A stretch of DNA of 64,000 nt from positions 496,001 to 560,000 of the forward strand of contig JADJNX010000001.1 in the NCBI GenBank assembly GCA_016714125.1, written 5' to 3'. The DNA is from Ignavibacteriales bacterium (GTDB lineage: Bacteria; Bacteroidota; Ignavibacteria; Ignavibacteriales; Ignavibacteriaceae). The translations under genes and the position numbers were made by a program. The notes beneath the pieces are model-generated. The model worked only from the letters and a program-made list of their open reading frames with translations. It was not told the origin of the DNA and made no database searches. Below, piece after piece: positions 27,519-38,047 of the stretch; the first letter of the stretch is position 1, and each line of letters starts with the position of its first letter.

Positions 27519-28817
27519 TCAGTGTCCTCCGCCTCCACCACCAGAAACCATTCGACCTGCCGGTTTTGACTCTTTAACAAACAGCCATAAAAACGCTGAA
27601 ATTGCCATTGCTCCACCACTTATGATGAAAATCAGATTTTTGTTTGAACTTCCCTCAACAATACCACCAATCAGGATTGAGACAAGCAATTGTGGAATCA
27701 CAACTGACAGGTTAAATATCCCCATGTGAAGTCCCATTTTGTCTTTTTTAACATTCTCTGACATGATTGCAAAAGGAAGGCTTACGAGAGAACCCCAGCC
27801 AATTCCAGCCACAGCCATTGCTATATAAAGCATTGTGGAATCCTTAACAAAGAATGCGATAAAAAAGTAGGAACCACTCATCAATGCAAGAGCAAGTACA
27901 TGTGTTTTAACTCTTCCCAATACCTTGGCAACATTTGCCAGAAGAAGTACAGGAACCAAGAATCCGACTGTGTTTAAGATTGCAAATGAGATCGAAATAT
28001 TATCACCGATCAATTTATTGGATTCCTCTGAAATCTTTTCTGTTATCTCAAAGTTATAAAAAACAGATTTTAAGAAGCCAAATATATAAACGAACATCGT
28101 TTGAACTGCGAGCCAAGTAAAGGCATGTGCAGCATAAATTTTTATCAACTCCACCAGATTGGTGTTGTGTGTAATTTCAGGAGCATCCTCAGAAACTTCA
28201 CTCAATTTCTTCGGTTCTTCAATAAAAAACATCGGAATTACGGAAAAGACAAAAACGAAGAATACACCAAAATAGATCAATACATAATTGTTGAATACAA
28301 CGCTGATAACATAAGCAACCACTCCAAAGAAACCTGAAATGGTTTGCATCCAGGTGTAACCCTTTGTACGAGGTTCACCCTCAGGTGTTACATCCGCAAT
28401 TATCGAGCGGGTTGGATTAAAACTGATGTTTATTGCAAGATCAAGTGTTAATGCAATTCCGGTGGCAACAATTATAATTTCACCTATCCCAAGAAAATTG
28501 CTTACAACATCAATGTTTGGCAGCGCAATAAGCATTACTGCTGCTGTTATTCCGCCTATTAAGACAAAAGGCCGACGCCTTCCACCCCAAAACCAGACAT
28601 TGTCGCTAATCATCCCCACTACCACCTGACCTATGATACCGGCTGCCGGACCTGCTGCCCAAACGAACCCGATTTCTTCGAGATTCAGATGATATTTTGT
28701 ATTCATTATCCAACTGAGTGCAGCTATTTGAATCGACAACGCAAATCCCATTGCTGTTGCCGGAAGAGGTAAAATTGTATAAAACAGATTGCTCAGTTTC
28801 TTTTGCATTTGAAGCAT
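27519..28817 (-). CDS. MFS transporter, SLC45/GPH-like sugar carrier
   Basis: A 432-aa protein with about 12 membrane helices. Between helices 2 and 3 it has GMISDNVWFWGGRRRPF, the D-x-x-x-x-x-x-GRRRPF loop of SLC45-type sucrose/maltose:H+ carriers. A second signature-like block is SLPFAIMSENVKKDKMGLHMGIFNL. The C-terminus ends in a glycine run (SGGGGGGH). Substrate probably a sugar or glycoside, by family. Divergently arranged with a paralogue across a 115-base promoter gap. Confidence 0.85.
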   Translation of the reverse strand: MLQMQKKLSNLFYTILPLPATAMGFALSIQIAALSWIMNTKYHLNLEEIGFVWAAGPAAGIIGQVVVGMISDNVWFWGGRRRPFVLIGGITAAVMLIALPNIDVVSNFLGIGEIIIVATGIALTLDLAINISFNPTRSIIADVTPEGEPRTKGYTWMQTISGFFGVVAYVISVVFNNYVLIYFGVFFVFVFSVIPMFFIEEPKKLSEVSEDAPEITHNTNLVELIKIYAAHAFTWLAVQTMFVYIFGFLKSVFYNFEITEKISEESNKLIGDNISISFAILNTVGFLVPVLLLANVAKVLGRVKTHVLALALMSGSYFFIAFFVKDSTMLYIAMAVAGIGWGSLVSLPFAIMSENVKKDKMGLHMGIFNLSVVIPQLLVSILIGGIVEGSSNKNLIFIISGGAMAISAFLWLFVKESKPAGRMVSGGGGGGH

Positions 28818-28932
28818 TATTTTCTCCGGATTAAGAACTTTATTTTTTTAATAACTTATTTACAACAAACTCTTAAATTAATACTTTTAAATAAAAAAAA
28901 TAACGAAAATTTGTGTAAAAAACCTCTTTTTT

Positions 28933-30241
28933 TTGAAAGATAATCAGATGAGACAAAAGTTAAACTTCTGGCAGATATGGAATATGAGTTTCGGCTTCCT
29001 GGGAATCCAATTCGGCTTTGCCCTGCAGAACGCAAACACCAGCAGAATTTTCCAAACACTGGGTGCTGAAATTGATCAAATACCGATTCTTTGGATCGCA
29101 GCCCCCGTCACCGGCTTGATTGTACAACCGATTGTTGGCTATCTCAGCGACAGAACCTGGGGAAAACTGGGTAGAAGAAAACCGTATTTCCTCATCGGCG
29201 CAATTCTCGCTTCTCTTGCCCTCGTTGTGATGCCAAATTCACCTGCTCTTTGGGTGGCTGCCGGAATGCTTTGGATCATGGACGCTTCAATTAATATCAG
29301 CATGGAACCTTTCAGAGCTCTGGTTGCTGATCTGCTCCCTTCAGAACAACGAACCACGGGTTTTGCGGTACAAAGTTTTTTCATCGGTACCGGTGCCGTT
29401 ATCGCATCTCTGTTGCCATATATTTTAACTAACTGGCTTGGCGTTAATAATACTGCCCCTGAAGGGGAAATACCCGATTCAGTGATTTATTCTTTCTATT
29501 TGGGTGCTGCAGCTTTTTTTGGCGCCGTTGTGTGGACTGTCTTCAGAACAAAAGAGTATCCCCCGAGAATATGGAAGAGTTTATTTTATATAAAGAAGAG
29601 AAATCGGGATTTTTAAATGGTATTGTAGAGATTGGTAAATCTTTTATTGCAATGCCAAAAACCATGATTCAACTCGCCTTTGTTCAGTTTTTTAGCTGGT
29701 TTGCTCTCTTTTGTATGTGGATTTATACTACTCCCGCTGTGACAAAACATTTATATCATACCGAAGATACAAAGTCGCTGGCTTTTAATGAGGGGGCTGA
29801 CTGGGTTGGAGTACTTTTGCAGTTTATAACGGAGTCGCCGCTGTTACGGCATTTCTCCTACCGGTTTTGGCGAAAAAGTTTTCGAGGAAGTTTGCACATT
29901 CATTTTCACTTACTCTGACCGGGCTTGCATTTATTTCTTTCCTCTTTATCCCAACTCCTGAACTGTTGATAATTCCAATGATTTTTATTGGTCTCGGTTG
30001 GGCTTCAATTCTCTCAATGCCTTACGCTATTCTCTCAGGTGCCTTACCACAGGAGAAAATGGGAGTTTATATGGGGATTTTTAACTTTTTTATAGTTATT
30101 CCGCAAATTGTTGCGGCTACTTTAATCGGGTTTGCTGTTAAAAACTTTTTTGGTGGAGATCCAATCTACGCTCTTGTCCTTGGCGGTATATCGCTTCTTG
30201 TGGCGGCTGTACTTACCCAGTTTGTTACTGACGAGAACTGA
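28933..30241 (+). CDS. MFS transporter, SLC45/GPH-like, two frameshifts
   Basis: A paralogue of the divergent MFS gene: GYLSDRTWGKLGRRKPYFLIG and SMPYAILSGALPQEKMGVYMGIFNFF correspond to its signature loops. The open frame breaks at the C5 run 29560-29564 (one C missing, restoring EYPPENMEEFILYKEEKSG) and at the T4 run 29815-29818 (one T missing, restoring GVLFAVYNGVAAVTAFLLP). Repaired length is about 437 aa with 12 helices. Probable proton-coupled sugar uptake. A terminator follows. Confidence 0.82.
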
Positions 30242-30257
30242 TCACTTTAAAAAAGTA

Positions 30258-30299
30258 ACAGGAGGAGCTGCTGCATAGCTCCTCCTGTGGAGGTTTTTT
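30258..30299 (+). terminator. Strong Rho-independent terminator
   Basis: A 12-bp stem ACAGGAGGAGCT/AGCTCCTCCTGT with a seven-base loop is followed, after GGAGG, by TTTTTT. It closes the MFS gene. The rest of the 280-base gap to 30522 is AT-rich with no gene seen. Confidence 0.85.
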
Positions 30300-30521
30300 C
30301 GATTTGAATTTTGAGAGCTATTCGAAATCTTTTTTGTAAGAATTTTTGTTTTTCTTGTTGCTAATCTAAAACAACAAAACCACAGGAATTGTTCAAGATA
30401 CACAGCCGCAAATTAACCCCCTTAAACGAATCTATTATGTGATAGACGGCAACTCACTCCTCTTTTTTTTATTACTTTTTCGATATATTGCACATACATT
30501 TTAATAAAGAATGGACTCTCC

Positions 30522-31082
30522 ATGAAAAAATTCATTTTACTTTTAATCTGCTTCATTTCCATTCCATTGATGGCTCAGGATGAATCTTCGAAAACATCCA
30601 CTGCATACATGAACCCCGGTGAGATGCACCAATGGCTCGCTAAATCGGAAGGTGATTGGAACTTTGTTCAGGAAACATGGATGATGCCCGGAACTCCCGC
30701 TATGGTTGATTCCGGTATTTCTAAAAATTCGATGATCCTCGGCGGAAGATATCTTCAAATGATTCACGAAGGGGCTGCTTTTGGACAAGTGTTTCAAGGT
30801 GTTAACCTGATTGGATATGACAATACACTCAAAAAGTTCTTTTCATTTTGGATCGATAATCTTGGGACAGGTTATACTATCGCAACAGGCGATTATGACA
30901 AAGCCACAAACACCGTCATATTATTCGGTAATATGATCGATCCATCTTCAGGCTCCGATTGGAAATATAAAATAATTATGATGGAACCTAAAAGTGGCGA
31001 AGTTGGCAATGAAATGTATGGTTATGATCCTCAAGGGAAGGAATTCCTGATGATGAGATCTATTTATACAAAAGCAAAATAG
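30522..31082 (+). CDS. Secreted DUF1579-family protein
   Basis: A 186-aa protein with signal peptide (MKKFILLLICFISIPLMAQ) and a beta-rich domain typical of DUF1579: MHQWLAKSEGDWNFVQETWMMPG, ILGGRYLQMIHEG, and GYDNTLKKFFSFWIDNLGTG. The fold resembles a small lipocalin-like barrel; function unknown. It is followed 29 bases later by the hybrid kinase gene. Confidence 0.8.
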   Translation: MKKFILLLICFISIPLMAQDESSKTSTAYMNPGEMHQWLAKSEGDWNFVQETWMMPGTPAMVDSGISKNSMILGGRYLQMIHEGAAFGQVFQGVNLIGYDNTLKKFFSFWIDNLGTGYTIATGDYDKATNTVILFGNMIDPSSGSDWKYKIIMMEPKSGEVGNEMYGYDPQGKEFLMMRSIYTKAK

Positions 31083-31111
31083 TTTAATAGCGAAAAGTTC
31101 ACAGAGATTTT

Positions 31112-32620
31112 ATGCAAAAAGATGATTTTAACAATTTGACCCAGGACGGTACAAAACCCGAAGGAAAAATTGTGATGAGAACCCTTCGGATATTTGAAGC
31201 CGTATGGGAATCTTCCATCGATGGTATGCGTTTATGTAATTCTCAGGGGACTATGATTTATGTGAACCATTCATTTTGCGAACTTTTTGAGAAATCAGAA
31301 TCAGAACTGATTAACAAGGAATTCACTACGCTTCAACCGTTTGATGATGCAAGTTATGAAACCATTCTGAATAATTTCCGTCTCACTATGGCAAAAAGGG
31401 AGCAAAAATACCGTTTCGAGGGGGAATTCACTCTTTGGAATGGAAAAAAGAAATGGATGGAGGTCTCCAATTCTTTTATAGAAGTTGAAGAAGGACTCCT
31501 TCTTCTAAGCATTTTTCGCGAAGTCACTGACAGAAAAAAAAGTGAGGTTGACCTTATAGCCGCAAAAGAAAATGCTGAAGAAGCAAACCAAATTAAATCC
31601 GCTTTTTTAACGAATATGAGCCATGAGCTCAGAACCCCCCTTATTGGGATTATGGGGTTCACCGAGATGCTTCAAGAGAAACTTAGTGAGTCGGAAGATC
31701 AGGAGATGCTCTCCAAAATTATGAAAAGTTCGCTTAGGCTCCTCGACACTTTTGAGTCAATTTTTGACCTTTCAATGCTGGAATCCAACAGAATTGAACA
31801 CCAGTTCCAATTAATCTCTTTAAATAAATCGATTAAACGGGTGTTTGATGAGTTTCAATTCCGGGCTTCTGAAAAAGCCATCATTTTCAGACTCCACCTC
31901 CCCGCCACAGATGTTCAAGGAATGTTTGATAAGACAATTCTCTACAAAACAATTCGTAACCTTGTTGATAATGCAATAAAATACACATCCAGGGGTACCG
32001 TGTCTGTAAAACTTGAAATTCAGAAAAGTGCTCATGAAAATTTTGCTCTAATTTCTGTTAATGATAGCGGCATAGGAATCCCTGCTGCAAGTGTTTCTTT
32101 TGTATTTGATTCTTTCAGACAGGTTAGTGAAGGGTTCTCAAGAGGTTTTGAGGGTTCAGGTCTTTCAACTTTTTATGTTACCCTTCCTCTACAAACAGAA
32201 ACCAAATCCCTTTCTCATGATCAGGTGACATCCAGCAAAACTTATAATAAACCACGGCTCCTCATTGTTGATGATGACAGTATTGCAAGAGATGTAATGA
32301 AACTCATCCTTTCGAAAGATTATGACCTCGAAGAGGCTTTTAGTTACGACTCTGCAATGGAAACACTCGAAAACGAAAAATTTGATGCCGTACTTCTGGA
32401 TATCATGCTTGGAAGAGATAAGATTGGAATTAACATCGCTAAAATGCTGCGCGAAAGGGATGACTATAAAAATACCCCGCTAATTGCTGTAACTGCTCTT
32501 GCCATGACCGGTGACAAGGAACGGATTCTTGCTTCAGGTTGCTCTCACTATATCTCAAAACCCTTTAAGAAAAATGACCTTCTAAGCCTGGTAAAGGAAG
32601 CGTTAACTATCCCCGGTTGA
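31112..32620 (+). CDS. Hybrid sensor kinase lacking part of its ATPase domain
   Basis: A 502-aa cytoplasmic protein, no membrane segment: PAS domain (about 30-145, SSIDGMRLCNSQGTMIYVNH), HisKA with phosphorylatable His about 171 (NMSHELRTPL), HATPase (about 235-370) and a C-terminal receiver (about 385-500, RLLIVDDDS; phospho-Asp about 430 in VLLDIMLG; SKPF). In the ATPase the N box (NLVDNAIKYTS) and G1 (NDSGIGIP) are present, but the F-box region runs EGSGLS directly into TFYVTLPL. The usual 25 or so residues carrying the G2 box and following helix are missing in frame. Kinase activity is therefore doubtful, while the receiver looks intact. Confidence 0.85.
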   Translation: MQKDDFNNLTQDGTKPEGKIVMRTLRIFEAVWESSIDGMRLCNSQGTMIYVNHSFCELFEKSESELINKEFTTLQPFDDASYETILNNFRLTMAKREQKYRFEGEFTLWNGKKKWMEVSNSFIEVEEGLLLLSIFREVTDRKKSEVDLIAAKENAEEANQIKSAFLTNMSHELRTPLIGIMGFTEMLQEKLSESEDQEMLSKIMKSSLRLLDTFESIFDLSMLESNRIEHQFQLISLNKSIKRVFDEFQFRASEKAIIFRLHLPATDVQGMFDKTILYKTIRNLVDNAIKYTSRGTVSVKLEIQKSAHENFALISVNDSGIGIPAASVSFVFDSFRQVSEGFSRGFEGSGLSTFYVTLPLQTETKSLSHDQVTSSKTYNKPRLLIVDDDSIARDVMKLILSKDYDLEEAFSYDSAMETLENEKFDAVLLDIMLGRDKIGINIAKMLRERDDYKNTPLIAVTALAMTGDKERILASGCSHYISKPFKKNDLLSLVKEALTIPG

Positions 32621-33004
32621 TCTCCTAAGATCAGTTTCAGTTACAACCTCAAGAATTGTTGGATAAAAAGCCGGTTTACTTAAATACTTGGATACTTCAG
32701 GATGTTTTGCTGCTTGATCTTTCTCCATCTCCCGCGTTGAGGATGATAACATCACAATCTCACATTCCATTTTATCAGCGAATGATCTTGTAAATTCCTC
32801 CAGAAAATCCCAACCACTCATAACTGGCATATTAATATCAAGGAATATAAGGTCTGGAGCCCATTCCCCCTCAGATAAAACATCCAAGGCCTCTTTTCCA
32901 TCTGAAGCCACTCTCACTTCCGAAACTCGCTCGGTTTTTTGCAGAAGCCTTCTCAATAAAAAAATCAGCGTGGCATCATCATCAACCGCCAGAACTTTTA
33001 TCAT
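32603..33004 (-). CDS. Stand-alone response regulator receiver protein
   Basis: A 133-aa CheY-like receiver with VDDDA acidic pocket, phospho-Asp in LIFLDINMPVMSGW, the switch Ser in MLSSS and the conserved Lys in LSKPA. No output domain, so it acts by protein contact or phosphotransfer. Its start overlaps the stop of the upstream sensor kinase (TGATG), and its 3' end overlaps the convergent hybrid kinase gene by 18 bases. Confidence 0.92.
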   Translation of the reverse strand: MIKVLAVDDDATLIFLLRRLLQKTERVSEVRVASDGKEALDVLSEGEWAPDLIFLDINMPVMSGWDFLEEFTRSFADKMECEIVMLSSSTREMEKDQAAKHPEVSKYLSKPAFYPTILEVVTETDLRRSTGDS

Positions 33005-34816
33005 CAGGTTTCCCTGTTAACTAATTTCACGGTAAATTTTGAACACTCTCCCGGTTTACTTTCAACCGAGATCGTGCCACCCAATGACTTTACTGCTGTA
33101 TTCAGTAAATACAAGCCAAGCCCCTTTCCTGAATCCCTGCGATGAAATCTTTGGTATAATCCAAAAGCCTGTCTCCGTATCTCTCAAGGTCAATTCCCAC
33201 GCCATTGTCCTCAAATGTCAAGTGAACTTGATTCTCGATTATAGCCGAAGAAACTTTGATAACACAATTACGCCCGGGATGGGCAAACTTAATCGAATTA
33301 TCCAACAGAGTGTAAAATATACTGTCAAGTTCCACCCTGGGATACACCAATTCAGGTGTGGCAGAAAAATCGCTGTTAATTGCAATTTTTCCCATATTAT
33401 TAAGCTCAGCGAGCCTTGCTTTTACATTGGTAAATATTTCATCCAGGTTTAACAGTTCAAATTTTTTGCCAATTTCTTCCCTTAACTTTACTGCCATTGT
33501 GAGGTCGTGCAGTGTCTCGTTCAACTGATGTATCGATGCCTCAAAATTCTCCATAATCTCAAGATTTTCATCAGTTGAAGGGTTGTCTTTGTCGTAAAGA
33601 CTCAGTAAACTGATCAAATTTGATGTTGGAGCTCTAAGATTGTGAGTAATGATAAATGAAAAATCCAACAGGTCTTTATTCTTCTCTTCGAGTAACTTGC
33701 TCATCTCGAGTTGAGCTTCCTGCGCCTTAAATCTTTCAGTTACATCACGCATAAAGACTGCGACCCCGGTTACATCCTTAAACTCGTTTTTGATTGGACT
33801 CATCGACACCTCATATTTCAAATTCTCATTTGGTGGGTCTGCATCCATCAATTCGTCAACATCGTGACCACTTAATGCAAGATCATATAATCGCTTCCAT
33901 CTCATCGTTGTAAGGTTGTTCACTTTGGGATCGATAACAGAAAATCCTGCTTTAGGCGTAAATCCGTAACTCCCTTCGATTATTCGGACAAAAGCCGTGT
34001 TGAATTTTAATATTTTGTAATTGGAATCAATCGAAAAAATAATATCATTTGTGTTTTCCAATATCGCAGAGAGCTTCGATTCACTTTCAATCAGTTTTTG
34101 TTCGGTTTCTCTTTTTCTGTAAAGTCCCTCCCAACAAGGAAAACCAATCCGGGAAGTGCATCCGATCTTGCCGACCAACTGATGAATTTTGTTTCTCCGG
34201 TTTTTGAACAGCACTCCATCTCATAGTCATGCATCGACTCATTTGAAACTTTCAACCAGTCATACATTCTTCCGGCTGCCAATCGTTCATCCGATTTGAA
34301 TACTTTTGCAATACCGAACTTAATTAATTCCTCTTTGGTATAACCAAATTTCTCATACCACATCTCATTTATTTCAATCACTTTTCCGGTGAAATCAAGT
34401 ATTGCAAACAGGTCGAGTGAAAGATTAAAAAAACTGTCCTTAAAAAGTTTGGAATTAAGTTGATCGGTTATATCACGCATGAAAACCGCAATTTTTTGAT
34501 CTTCATTATCAGTTGATAAAGCAAGAATCGTCGCGGAGACAATCCTTAAACTTCGGTCGGATAGGAGTAATCTGAATTCAATTTCATTTTCTTTATTGGA
34601 AAGAAATGTTGAATCAAGCAACTTTGAAAGGTGATCTCTGTCTTTGCCAAAACAGAACTTCTCAAGTTTACTGCCAATAATAGAGGGGGGATGATATCCA
34701 AACACAGAGACCATATTCTCAGAACACGACACTATTGTGTGGTCTGTGTCCAGCAAAAAATATACAATTCCATTTTTCTCCACGAGAGAAAAAAGGATTT
34801 TTTGAAGTTCTGTCAT
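33004..34816 (-). CDS. Multi-PAS sensor histidine kinase, two frameshifts
   Basis: Read through two one-base gaps this is a soluble kinase of about 604 aa. Three PAS domains come first (GIVYFLLDTDHTIVSCSENM; LDLFAILDFTGKVIEINEMW; NDIIFSIDSNYKILKFNT), then a HisKA-like dimerisation segment (FIITHNLRAPTSNLISLL, His in THNLRAP) and a HATPase (LLDNSIKFAHPG, EDNGVGID, and after repair SGKGLGLYLL). Breaks: five-base run 34112-34116 (restores TEKRETEQKL) and four-base run 33163-33166 (restores GLYQRFHRRDSGKGLGLYLL and a stop overlapping the next gene). It pairs with the downstream receiver. Signal unknown; PAS domains suggest a small cofactor or redox cue. Confidence 0.85.
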
Positions 34817-35082
34817 ATATTCTAAATATTATCCGTATATCACTGCTAAAATAACTATTTGTTTTAATAAATCAGTCTTAAAAGTGGCAAGAGGTGGATG
34901 TCTATCACATCAGATTTGGATTCTTTAAATAGAATAATTAAAACTACTATTAAAACAAATAATTTTTCTAAATTGCAGTTCAATTTTCTGCATTTCAACC
35001 AATCCGGAACTTTCCACTGTTCCGTGAGTTAAACCCTTAGAATTTAAATCAATCAACAGAAATCTATACAGGAAGGCACAAA

Positions 35083-35484
35083 ATGAAGAAGGTATTTCTT
35101 CTGTTTTTTATAGTTGCATTGTTCGGAGCAGCAAATGCACAAAATAATCTACTCGGCAAATCGAAATCTTATATTTTAAACAACACAGCCGAGTATTCAC
35201 TTCAAGAACTTACAACCGATGAAGGCGTAAAATTCCTCTTCTCGGAAGTACCCGATATCGGTCAGTTATTCTTGTTTTTTGACGGATACGATATTTGTAA
35301 TACTCTCGCTTTATACCCCGTTAATGAAGCAATGCTTGATGCACTGCTTGAGGAAATAATTAAACAAGGTACCAAACTTACTGACAAATCCTGGCAAATT
35401 GTTACCGAATCAGGCACACAACAGGTGGCTCTCGAAATGGAAGATAATGCAGAGATTTACATCGAGTTTGGCCACGTTAAATAA
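35083..35484 (+). CDS. Small secreted protein, unknown function
   Basis: A 133-aa protein with a signal peptide (MKKVFLLFFIVALFGAANAQ) and a mature domain of about 113 residues mixing strands and helices (KFLFSEVPDIGQLFLFFDGYDICN). One cysteine. No family recognised. It is preceded by AGGAAGG at a suitable distance and followed by a terminator, so it forms its own transcription unit. Confidence 0.75.
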   Translation: MKKVFLLFFIVALFGAANAQNNLLGKSKSYILNNTAEYSLQELTTDEGVKFLFSEVPDIGQLFLFFDGYDICNTLALYPVNEAMLDALLEEIIKQGTKLTDKSWQIVTESGTQQVALEMEDNAEIYIEFGHVK

Positions 35485-35507
35485 CAGAGACTTTTGGAAA
35501 GAAATTT

Positions 35508-35537
35508 AAGACCGCCCTAATAAAGCGGTCTTTTTTT
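35508..35537 (+). terminator. Rho-independent terminator
   Basis: AAGACCGC (35508-35515) pairs with GCGGTCTT (35525-35532) and runs into seven T, ending the small secreted-protein gene just before the convergent antiporter gene. Confidence 0.85.
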
Positions 35538-37202
35538 ATACCCGATTTTGAAAGAATTGTAACATCTCTTCGGGATTTGGACATGAAACCAAATCTGAGA
35601 TCGCATCCTCTTCTTTAAAAACCGATACGGTTTCTGCCAGCAGATTCAGATGTAATTCGGGCTTGTCGGCTGGTGATACCATCAGAATGGTCACAAAAAC
35701 GGGATCGTCTTCTTCAGTGTACTTATAACCTTTACGATTTATTGCTATCGCCATATAAGCTCTTTTGACATCAAGTTTAGCATGTGGAAGCGCCAATCCG
35801 GGTAGAATTACAGCGGGGAAAGTGGCTTCCCGTATCAGCAAGTCTTCCTTAAGTTTCAGCCTATTCACTTGCCCCTCTTCAGCCACTCTGTTTATCAGCA
35901 TTTCAAGTATTTCATCTTTGCTCTTAAGTGAAGATATGAAAATATTCTTAGAAGTAAGTATCTGTAATAATGTTTCGAATTTTTTGACCTTATTAAGGAA
36001 ATATCCCATCATTGGTGCACTGATCAAAGAGGTTACAAGTGCCATTACTACCAGGGCAACAAATACCGTCTCATTAATCACCCCTGCTTCCAATGCCAAA
36101 ATTCCCAATATTATCTCCATCGCACCGCGGGAATTCATCCCAAATCCAATTGCCATAGATTCGGAGAAACTCATTCCACCCATCCTCGCACCAATACCAC
36201 AACCGACTACTTTACCAACAATGGCCAATCCCAAAACGATTAAAACCATAATTAGATCAAAATGCGCAAAGAAATCGACTTTTAATCCGATCGATATAAA
36301 AAAGAGTGGGGCAAATATGTTGGTTACAAACTGGTGAATTATTTCGCGAGTTGATTCCTTAAGGTGACTGCTATCGCCAATAACAACTCCCACTATGAAT
36401 GCACCAAAGATTGCGTGAATACCTGCTGCTTCTGTTATCGCGGCAGCCACAAGCCCGGATATAAATATAAAACTAAGGATACTCCCAGGGAAGGAATATC
36501 GTGTCTGAATCCTTGGGATAACCCTGTCACTCAATGGTTTTGCGACAATAAACATGAACGCCAGAAATAGTAAAATCCCCCAATTTGAGTGAGAAAATTT
36601 GAACCACCACCACTGGAAATCATTCCTATTATCACTGAAAAAAAGATCCAGCCAAAAAGGTCGTTAACGATTGCTGAGGCAATTATTATAACTCCAAGCT
36701 CTGTCTTTAACAGGTTCATATCCATCAGCGTTCTTGCAATAACGGGGAGGGCGGAAATTGACATTGCTGTCCCCATGAATAAAGCAAAAATTAGCTTGTC
36801 TCCCGGGGCTGCACCAAACAGATCTGAAAAGAAATAGAATGGAAGAAATCCCAGTGCAAATGGCAGAGCCATTCCGAGTGTACTTGTGTACAAGGCAGTT
36901 TTACCCTGCTTGGCTATTAACGCCAAATTAACCTCAAGCCCTGAAACTATTAACAGCATAATTACAGCAAGTTGTGTAATCCCGTTAAGGACGAGTGAAA
37001 CATTTCCGGTTTGAGGAAAAAGTGTGCCCTGGATTTCCGGTAATAAATTCCCCAAAATGGTGGGTCCAAGCAATATTCCCGCTATGATCTCGCCTATAAT
37101 CGCCGGTTGTTTAAATTTATTAAACACTTCGCCGAGAAAACGGGCAAAAAACAGCATTATGCTGATCGCAACCAGGAATATTACTACTTCTTCGTGTTTC
37201 AT
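35536..37202 (-). CDS. CPA2 cation:proton antiporter fused to PTS EIIA domain, frameshift
   Basis: Residues about 1-400 are a CPA2/KefB-type exchanger with 12-13 helices (QPAIIGEIIAGILLGPTILG; SAIVNDLFGWIFF with the ND pair; FGAFIVGVVIGDS; FGMNSRGAMEIIL). About 415-555 is a PTS EIIA-Ntr-like domain, with FPAVILPGLALPHAKLD placing the phospho-accepting His in LPHAK. The two open frames join when one base is added to the five-base run at 36577-36581 (IGGILLFLAFMFIVAKPL). The EIIA domain suggests ion exchange controlled by PTS phosphorylation. It overlaps the upstream tandem Usp gene by four bases. Confidence 0.85.
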
Positions 37203-38047
37203 TTATAGAGGAGGGTGTTTGTGGGGATTCGTTCAAACAGAAATTCAAGGTCATGCATGAATATTCTGTCGATAAAACTTAATTTTTTTTCTCCCATGGT
37301 TACTACAAGCAGATCGGCTTTTTCTTCATCTGCATAATTCAGACATTCCCAACCTTCCACTCCATAAAGGACTTCGTTTACAAATTCCGAGTCATGAAGA
37401 CCCAACTCATGGGCAAAAAACTTGATTTTCTGTTTTTCAAGTTCAATTAGTTCTCTTCGCATACTGCCCGTCTCATCGGTTGAACCGGAATCAAAAACAA
37501 CACTTGGAAGCCCGGGGATGTTTATCTCCTTTACCAGCGACAGTTTCTCGGGATGATCGTGGCGGGCTATCTGAATTGCAACTTTAGCTGCTTCTTCCCC
37601 TTTACCATCGTAGCAAACTGAAACTATCATATTCTTAAAGCCAAATCTCTCTGAAACCGGCTTTGTGAATACAAGAATTGGACAATGACAATTTCTCATT
37701 ATATTTCTTGCAACGGACCCGATAAAGTTTTTTATTCCTTGTTCCCTCTCCAAAGCACCAATTATTAAAAGATCAAGCCCAAGTTCTTTACTTTTTTTAA
37801 GTATCGCTTTTGAAGGCTCACCCGTTAACCAGACAATCTCATAATTGTTTGAAGAGAAATTTTCGAATATCAAAAGATTTAACCGCTGCTCGGTCGATTC
37901 ATCTCTTTCCCCAACATGAAGAAAAAATATCTTGAATCCAAACATTGATTGAAGGCGGGCAGCTTCACTAAGAAGCATTTTCCCGGTGGGTGAGAATGTT
38001 ACCGCTAAGCCGGCTCTCTCAAAAGGTGAAAACATTGTATTATCCAT
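37199..38047 (-). CDS. Tandem universal stress protein
   Basis: A 282-aa protein of two Usp domains. Domain 1 (about 1-145) retains an ATP-type motif in modified form (GALEREQGIKNFIGSVARNIMRNCHCPILVF). Domain 2 (about 146-282) ends KLSFIDRIFMHDLEFLFERIPTNTLL and lacks the glycine-rich loop, so it is probably degenerate. The four-base overlap with the antiporter gene (ATGA) suggests that the Usp protein regulates the transporter, as Usp domains do in other antiporters; that is inference. Confidence 0.82.
   Translation of the reverse strand: MDNTMFSPFERAGLAVTFSPTGKMLLSEAARLQSMFGFKIFFLHVGERDESTEQRLNLLIFENFSSNNYEIVWLTGEPSKAILKKSKELGLDLLIIGALEREQGIKNFIGSVARNIMRNCHCPILVFTKPVSERFGFKNMIVSVCYDGKGEEAAKVAIQIARHDHPEKLSLVKEINIPGLPSVVFDSGSTDETGSMRRELIELEKQKIKFFAHELGLHDSEFVNEVLYGVEGWECLNYADEEKADLLVVTMGEKKLSFIDRIFMHDLEFLFERIPTNTLLYK

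Noticed and set aside
35765..36337. Plus-strand 190-codon frame inside the antiporter gene
   Set aside because: Mirror frame of a membrane protein rich in Ile/Ser; no RBS or homology features.
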